Part shown: positions 60,464-64,000 of the stretch, one piece after another
Position numbering within the stretch: the first letter of the stretch is position 1
How the letters are laid out: every line of letters starts with the position of its first letter
Assembly: GCA_963669455.1 (NCBI GenBank)
Contig: OY770026.1
Location: 992,001-1,056,000, forward strand
Reading direction: 5' to 3'
DNA from: JAWKWH01 sp963669455
GTDB taxonomy: Bacteria > Pseudomonadota > Alphaproteobacteria > Rhizobiales > Rhizobiaceae
Length of the DNA: 64,000 bases
The notes under the pieces: generated by a model
Told to the model about the DNA's origin: nothing
Database searches by the model: none
What the model saw: only the letters and a program-made list of their open reading frames with translations
Program-made: the position numbers and the translations under genes

Positions 60464-61858
60464 ATGAACATCATCTCAAACCATTTACCGACCGAAGAAT
60501 TGCAGGCGCTGGATGCAGCCCATCACATGCATCCGTTCACGGCGAATTCGAATCTGGCAGGAAAAGGCGTCAGGGTTATCACCAGGGCTGAAGGCGCGAC
60601 TTTGACCGATTCAAATGGTGGTCAACTACTCGATGCGATGGCCGGCCTTTGGTGCGTGAACCTTGGCTATGGGCGTGGCGAACTGGCTGATGCCGCCGCC
60701 AGGCAGATGCGCGAGCTACCCTATTACAACACGTTTTTTGAGACCTCGCATGTGCCGGCGATCACGCTGGCGGCCAGGCTTGCCGAACTTGTGCCGGGCG
60801 ATCTTAATCAGGTGTTTTTTGCCGGTTCGGGATCGGAGGCCAATGACACCAATATTCGCATGGTCCGGCATTATTGGGCCGCCAAGGGCAAGCCCGGCAA
60901 AACGATCTTCATCAGCCGCAAAAATGCCTATCACGGGTCGAGTATGGGTAGTGCCAGCCTCGGTGGAATGGCGCCGATGCATGCGCAGGGCGGGCTGCCG
61001 ATCGCAGACATTCATCATATCGATCAGCCTGACTGGTACGGCGAAGGCGGCGATCTCGACCGGCAAGAATTCGGGCTGGAAAGGGCGCGCCAGCTGGAGG
61101 CTGCCATCGATGAATTGGGAGAAGACAGGGTTGCCGCCTTTATTGCGGAGCCGATCCAGGGGGCTGGCGGCGTGATCATTCCGCCGGAAAGCTACTGGCC
61201 CGAAATACAGAGGATTTGCGATGCCCATGACATTTTGCTGATCGCTGACGAGGTGATCTGCGGTTTCGGGCGTACTGGCGAGTGGTTCGGGCACCAGACA
61301 CTGAATTTCAGGCCGGACATCATCACAATAGCCAAGGGGTTGAGCTCGGGCTACGTGCCGATTGGCGGGTCAGTCGTCAATGATGAAATCGCCTCGGTCA
61401 TCGGTGCCAGCGAATTCAATCACGGTTATACCTATTCAGCCCATCCGGTGGCTGCTGCGGTTGCGCTTGAAAATCTGCGAATTCTTGACGAGGAGCACAT
61501 TGTCGAGATCGCGCGTGTTGAAACGGGGCCATATCTGGCGAAAAGATGGGCCGAACTTGCCGATCATCCGCTGGTGGGTGAGGCCCGTATGATAGGAATG
61601 ATGGGGTCAATCGCGTTGACGCCTGACAAGGTGGCCCGCGCGAAATTTGCCTCTGACACGGGGACGATCGGCCTCCGGTGCCGTGAACGCTGCTTTGCCA
61701 ACGGTCTGGTGATGCGCCATGTTGGCGACCGGATGGTTGTTTCGCCACCGCTTATCATCACCAAGCAAGAGATCGATCAGTTGATCGAGCGGGCGGTGAA
61801 ATCCCTTGACGAAACCTATGCCGCGGCAAAATCAGACGGGTTGCTGAAGGCGGCTTAA
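60464..61858 (+). CDS. Class III aminotransferase (polyamine:pyruvate type)
   Basis: 464 residues of the PLP class III family: GSGSEANDTNIRM, LLIADEVICGFGRTGEWFG with the PLP-contacting Asp, and ITIAKGLSSGY with the Schiff-base Lys. SpuC/putrescine:pyruvate and beta-alanine:pyruvate transaminases look alike. The divergent polyamine transporter and shared operators favour putrescine or cadaverine. The ATG follows AGGGAGA. Ends 12 bases from the convergent regulator. Confidence 0.88.
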   Translation: MNIISNHLPTEELQALDAAHHMHPFTANSNLAGKGVRVITRAEGATLTDSNGGQLLDAMAGLWCVNLGYGRGELADAAARQMRELPYYNTFFETSHVPAITLAARLAELVPGDLNQVFFAGSGSEANDTNIRMVRHYWAAKGKPGKTIFISRKNAYHGSSMGSASLGGMAPMHAQGGLPIADIHHIDQPDWYGEGGDLDRQEFGLERARQLEAAIDELGEDRVAAFIAEPIQGAGGVIIPPESYWPEIQRICDAHDILLIADEVICGFGRTGEWFGHQTLNFRPDIITIAKGLSSGYVPIGGSVVNDEIASVIGASEFNHGYTYSAHPVAAAVALENLRILDEEHIVEIARVETGPYLAKRWAELADHPLVGEARMIGMMGSIALTPDKVARAKFASDTGTIGLRCRERCFANGLVMRHVGDRMVVSPPLIITKQEIDQLIERAVKSLDETYAAAKSDGLLKAA

Positions 61859-61870
61859 GCCGGATACGCT

Positions 61871-62581
61871 CTATCTGAGCGACTCGCGTATCTGGCTAAG
61901 ACCCTGACTGATGTCGGATTTGATCGCTTCGCTGACCGCATCCGGATTGCCGGACCGCAGGGCATTGAGCGCCTCTTCATGCATGTCGGGAAGATTAGAC
62001 GTGCCAAAGCGGCCGCATACGACCCTGAGTGACGGGCCAAGCCGCAGCAGCAATGTATCGACAAGCGTGGCTAGAATTTCGGCTCCGGACACATCATAAA
62101 GTGCCGTGTGGAAACAGTAATTTTGCCGGAGATAGGCGTTGACATCCCCGCGGTCTATGGCGGCATTTAGTTTCTGGTCGATCTGGTGGAGCTCGTCGAT
62201 CTTCTCGGGCTTGATTTTTTCTGCTGCCCACAAAGCCAGTTGCGGCTCCAGCGCAAGGCGGGCAAATGCGAGTTCGTCGATTTCCTCGGCTTTCAGGACC
62301 GGCACCGAAACGCGCCTGTTGCCCTGAAAAACAAGCGCATGTTCGGAGATCAAACGGCGGATCGCCTCTCGAACCGGGGTCATGCCGGCATCGAGCTGTG
62401 ACACCAGGCCCTGGATCGTTACGGACTGACCGGGTTCCAGTTCGCCAAACAGGATCATGTCGCGCAGCCGGCGATAGACAAGTTCGTGGGCGGGAGGATT
62501 TGCTTGTGGAGTGGTCAACCGTGTTGTTTCCTGCAGGCGGCGGTTTGAAATTGCTGGTTTGGGCCAGTGCAATTGTTCCAC
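61871..62581 (-). CDS. GntR-family regulator (FCD domain)
   Basis: 236 residues. The GntR winged helix is near residues 32-95 (VYRRLRDMILFGELEPGQS; GMTPVREAIRRL). An FCD effector domain follows, with metal-binding-type Asp/His (FHTALYDVSG). The start is a GTG at 62581, ten bases from a TTTGATCAAA site (62592-62601). The same palindrome occurs in the potF/aminotransferase promoters, so it probably represses all three until a polyamine-derived ligand binds. Confidence 0.87.
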   Translation of the reverse strand: MEQLHWPKPAISNRRLQETTRLTTPQANPPAHELVYRRLRDMILFGELEPGQSVTIQGLVSQLDAGMTPVREAIRRLISEHALVFQGNRRVSVPVLKAEEIDELAFARLALEPQLALWAAEKIKPEKIDELHQIDQKLNAAIDRGDVNAYLRQNYCFHTALYDVSGAEILATLVDTLLLRLGPSLRVVCGRFGTSNLPDMHEEALNALRSGNPDAVSEAIKSDISQGLSQIRESLR

Positions 62582-62591
62582 GCTGGCGGAT

Positions 62592-62601
62592 TTTGATCAA
62601 A
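62592..62601 (-). promoter_or_regulatory. TTTGATCAAA operator before the GntR gene
   Basis: Perfect 10-base palindrome immediately upstream of the GTG start, identical to sites at 60245 and 60396. Suggests autoregulation. Confidence 0.6.
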
Positions 62602-62636
62602 TAGTTTGTGGCCTGCCAGTGGTCAGGTCCGCATTG

Positions 62637-63554
62637 TCAGGATGCAAAAATGCGCTCGATATGCCTCCGGCAGCGCGTTGCGATAAAATCGATGAACAGC
62701 CTGACCTTGGGATCTTGAAACTTTTTGTGCGGGTAAAGACAGGCAAGCTGCGCCGGCACTGGCGGAAAATCCGCCAGTAGCGGGATCAGCCGCCCGGCCT
62801 CGATGTGGTTATGGATTTCAAAGCGGGGCTTGTTGACGATGCCGCAGCCTTCCAGCGCCCATTGGGTGAGCATGTCGCCATCATCGGTATCGTAGGGGCC
62901 ATCGATTTCGAATTTGCGGATGCCGTCTGGTGTTCTTAAATACCAGAAAAACTCGTCTGACCCCGGAAACCTCAGCAGCAGGCATTTGTGCTTGTCGGCG
63001 ATCAGCGCGTCCGGTGTGGCGGGTTTGCCATGCCGGCTGAGATAGCCGGGAGAGGCGCACAGTACCCGCTCACATTCCATTATCCCACGCATCCGCATGT
63101 TGGAATCCTCGATCAGACCAAGCTTGAAGGCGATGTCGACCCCTTCATTCATGAGGTCGATCTTGCGGTCAGAAAGACGGAGCCGGACTTTGATATCGGG
63201 GTAAAGCTTGTGGAATTCGGGCACGCCGGGCCCGATCAGCCGCCGGCCAATACCAAGCGGCGCCGTCACGTGGATTGAGCCACGAGGGTTCTGGGCCACA
63301 TCGGCTACGGCGGCTTCGGCACCGTCAACAGCCTCGACGATTTTCAATGCGCCCTCATAAAAGATGCGGCCGTGTTCGGTGGGGGTCAGTTTTCGTGTCG
63401 TCCGGTTGAACAGCCGGACGCCCAGATGTCTTTCCAGTTCCTTGATGCGATTGCTGGCAACCGCCGGTGATACGCGCTGGTCCCGGCCGGCAGCCGACAG
63501 ATTTCCAAGCTCGACAACGCGGACGAACACCCTGATATTGTTCAGGTATGACAT
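62637..63554 (-). CDS. LysR-family transcriptional regulator
   Basis: 305 residues: N-terminal helix-turn-helix (FVRVVELGNLSAAGRDQRVSPAVASNRIKELE in parts) and a periplasmic-binding-like effector domain. It is divergent from puuD with 145 bases between them, the usual arrangement for a LysR regulator and its target. That would make it a regulator of urate oxidation. Its relation to the polyamine genes downstream is doubtful. Confidence 0.9.
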   Translation of the reverse strand: MSYLNNIRVFVRVVELGNLSAAGRDQRVSPAVASNRIKELERHLGVRLFNRTTRKLTPTEHGRIFYEGALKIVEAVDGAEAAVADVAQNPRGSIHVTAPLGIGRRLIGPGVPEFHKLYPDIKVRLRLSDRKIDLMNEGVDIAFKLGLIEDSNMRMRGIMECERVLCASPGYLSRHGKPATPDALIADKHKCLLLRFPGSDEFFWYLRTPDGIRKFEIDGPYDTDDGDMLTQWALEGCGIVNKPRFEIHNHIEAGRLIPLLADFPPVPAQLACLYPHKKFQDPKVRLFIDFIATRCRRHIERIFAS

Positions 63555-63623
63555 GGTGCTGCCTGTATCATTTTATAGTTTCATTTGAAAGTGCTCGCCG
63601 ATACTCCTTGTTTCCGTTTAAAA

Positions 63624-63640
63624 GATAATCGCTGATTATC
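63624..63640. promoter_or_regulatory. LysR-type operator in the lysR-puuD intergenic region
   Basis: GATAATC-N3-GATTATC, a perfect dyad containing the T-N11-A core of LysR sites. It is centred 68 bases before the puuD ATG and 78 bases before the lysR ATG. Confidence 0.65.
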
Positions 63641-63699
63641 AATGTTCGGATAGTATCATGCTGTTGGCATAGCCAGAGCTTCATGCAGAGAGGACGACT

Positions 63700-64000
63700 A
63701 TGTATGATTTCGCGATAGCCTGGGACTGGCTCAGCTTCGCAGTTCGCTGGCTTCATGTGATTACGGCAATCGCCTGGATCGGCTCGTCCTTTTATTTCAT
63801 TGCGCTTGATCTGGGATTGCGAAAACACGATAGGCTGCCCGCCGGTGCTCATGGCGAGGAATGGCAGGTTCATGGCGGCGGCTTTTATCATATCCAGAAA
63901 TATCTGGTCGCGCCGGAGCAGATGCCGGAACATCTGACCTGGTTCAAATGGGAGGCCTATGCGACCTGGCTGTCGGGTTTTGCACTCCTATGCGTGGTTT
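63700..64000 (+). CDS. puuD: Urate hydroxylase PuuD-like membrane protein (3'-truncated by window end)
   Basis: The first 100 residues are visible. The ATG at 63700 follows GAGG. The translation has RWLHVITAIAWIGSSFYFIALD (first membrane segment with the conserved His), a GFYHIQKYLVAP segment and LTWFKWEAYATWLSG entering a second helix. This is the start of PuuD, a membrane urate oxidase that usually ends in a cytochrome c domain outside the window. It completes hypoxanthine-to-allantoin degradation with XdhABC and UraH nearby. Confidence 0.85.
   Translation, partial: MYDFAIAWDWLSFAVRWLHVITAIAWIGSSFYFIALDLGLRKHDRLPAGAHGEEWQVHGGGFYHIQKYLVAPEQMPEHLTWFKWEAYATWLSGFALLCVV

Overview
The window looks like an alphaproteobacterial chromosome, most likely Hyphomicrobiales (Rhizobiales). 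The basis is protein-family resemblance: a rhizobial-type (Rhc) type III secretion gene order, TRAP transporters, XdhABC/UraH/PuuD purine catabolism, and short intergenic repeats with CTAG ends of the kind common in rhizobial genomes. No rRNA, tRNA or CRISPR array was found. All product calls are by eye; no database search was run.

Layout. (1) 1-8849, + strand: five tightly coupled genes of unknown function. The first is cut by the window edge and the last ends in a six-repeat Kelch propeller. (2) 8970-22777: a sugar-acid catabolic island built around a divergent promoter near 17.7-17.9 kb. Leftward run a TRAP transporter, an enolase-superfamily dehydratase, a VOC protein, two DeoC-like aldolase homologues, an FGGY kinase and an SDR. 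Rightward run a cupin-type phosphoglucose isomerase, a KDPG-aldolase homologue, a shikimate-dehydrogenase-like protein, a D-3-PGDH-like dehydrogenase, an UlaG-like metallohydrolase and an RpiR/HexR-type regulator. (3) 23.1-25.4 kb: PadR regulator, DUF1700-type membrane protein and serine hydrolase. (4) 25.6-45.2 kb, - strand: a type III secretion system (T3SS). The order sctI-J-K-L-N-O-Q-R-S-T-U matches the rhizobial rhc operon (nopB-rhcJ-nolU-nolV-rhcN-rhcZ-rhcQRSTU). It also holds sctV, sctD, a NarL-type regulator, an N-terminal-only secretin (RhcC1-like), two needle-subunit paralogues, an animal-type haem peroxidase and a 399-residue Asn/Thr/Lys repeat protein. (5) 45.7-49.2 kb: 3-hydroxyanthranilate dioxygenase and a second TRAP transporter, followed by the wreck of a two-subunit CoA-transferase. 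(6) 49.7-54.7 kb: uraH-xdhABC; the urate hydroxylase puuD begins at 63700 and runs off the end. (7) 54.9-62.6 kb: a glutamine-synthetase-like gamma-glutamylpolyamine synthetase, a potFGHI-type polyamine ABC transporter, a class III aminotransferase and a GntR/FCD regulator. The last three are tied together by shared TTTGATCA-type sites.

Most notable points. The T3SS departs from the textbook in several ways visible in sequence: SctU lacks the NPTH autocleavage motif, the regulator's receiver lacks its phospho-acceptor Asp, and only the N0-N1 part of the secretin is present. A bipartite motif (TAMGTA-N16-CGGTAATC, identical spacing) precedes three genes: the second needle paralogue, the haem peroxidase and the repeat protein. 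I infer that these form one co-regulated set of secreted or surface components, possibly an undescribed T3SS-linked extracellular structure. The 1-8849 cassette is a second candidate for an undescribed system.
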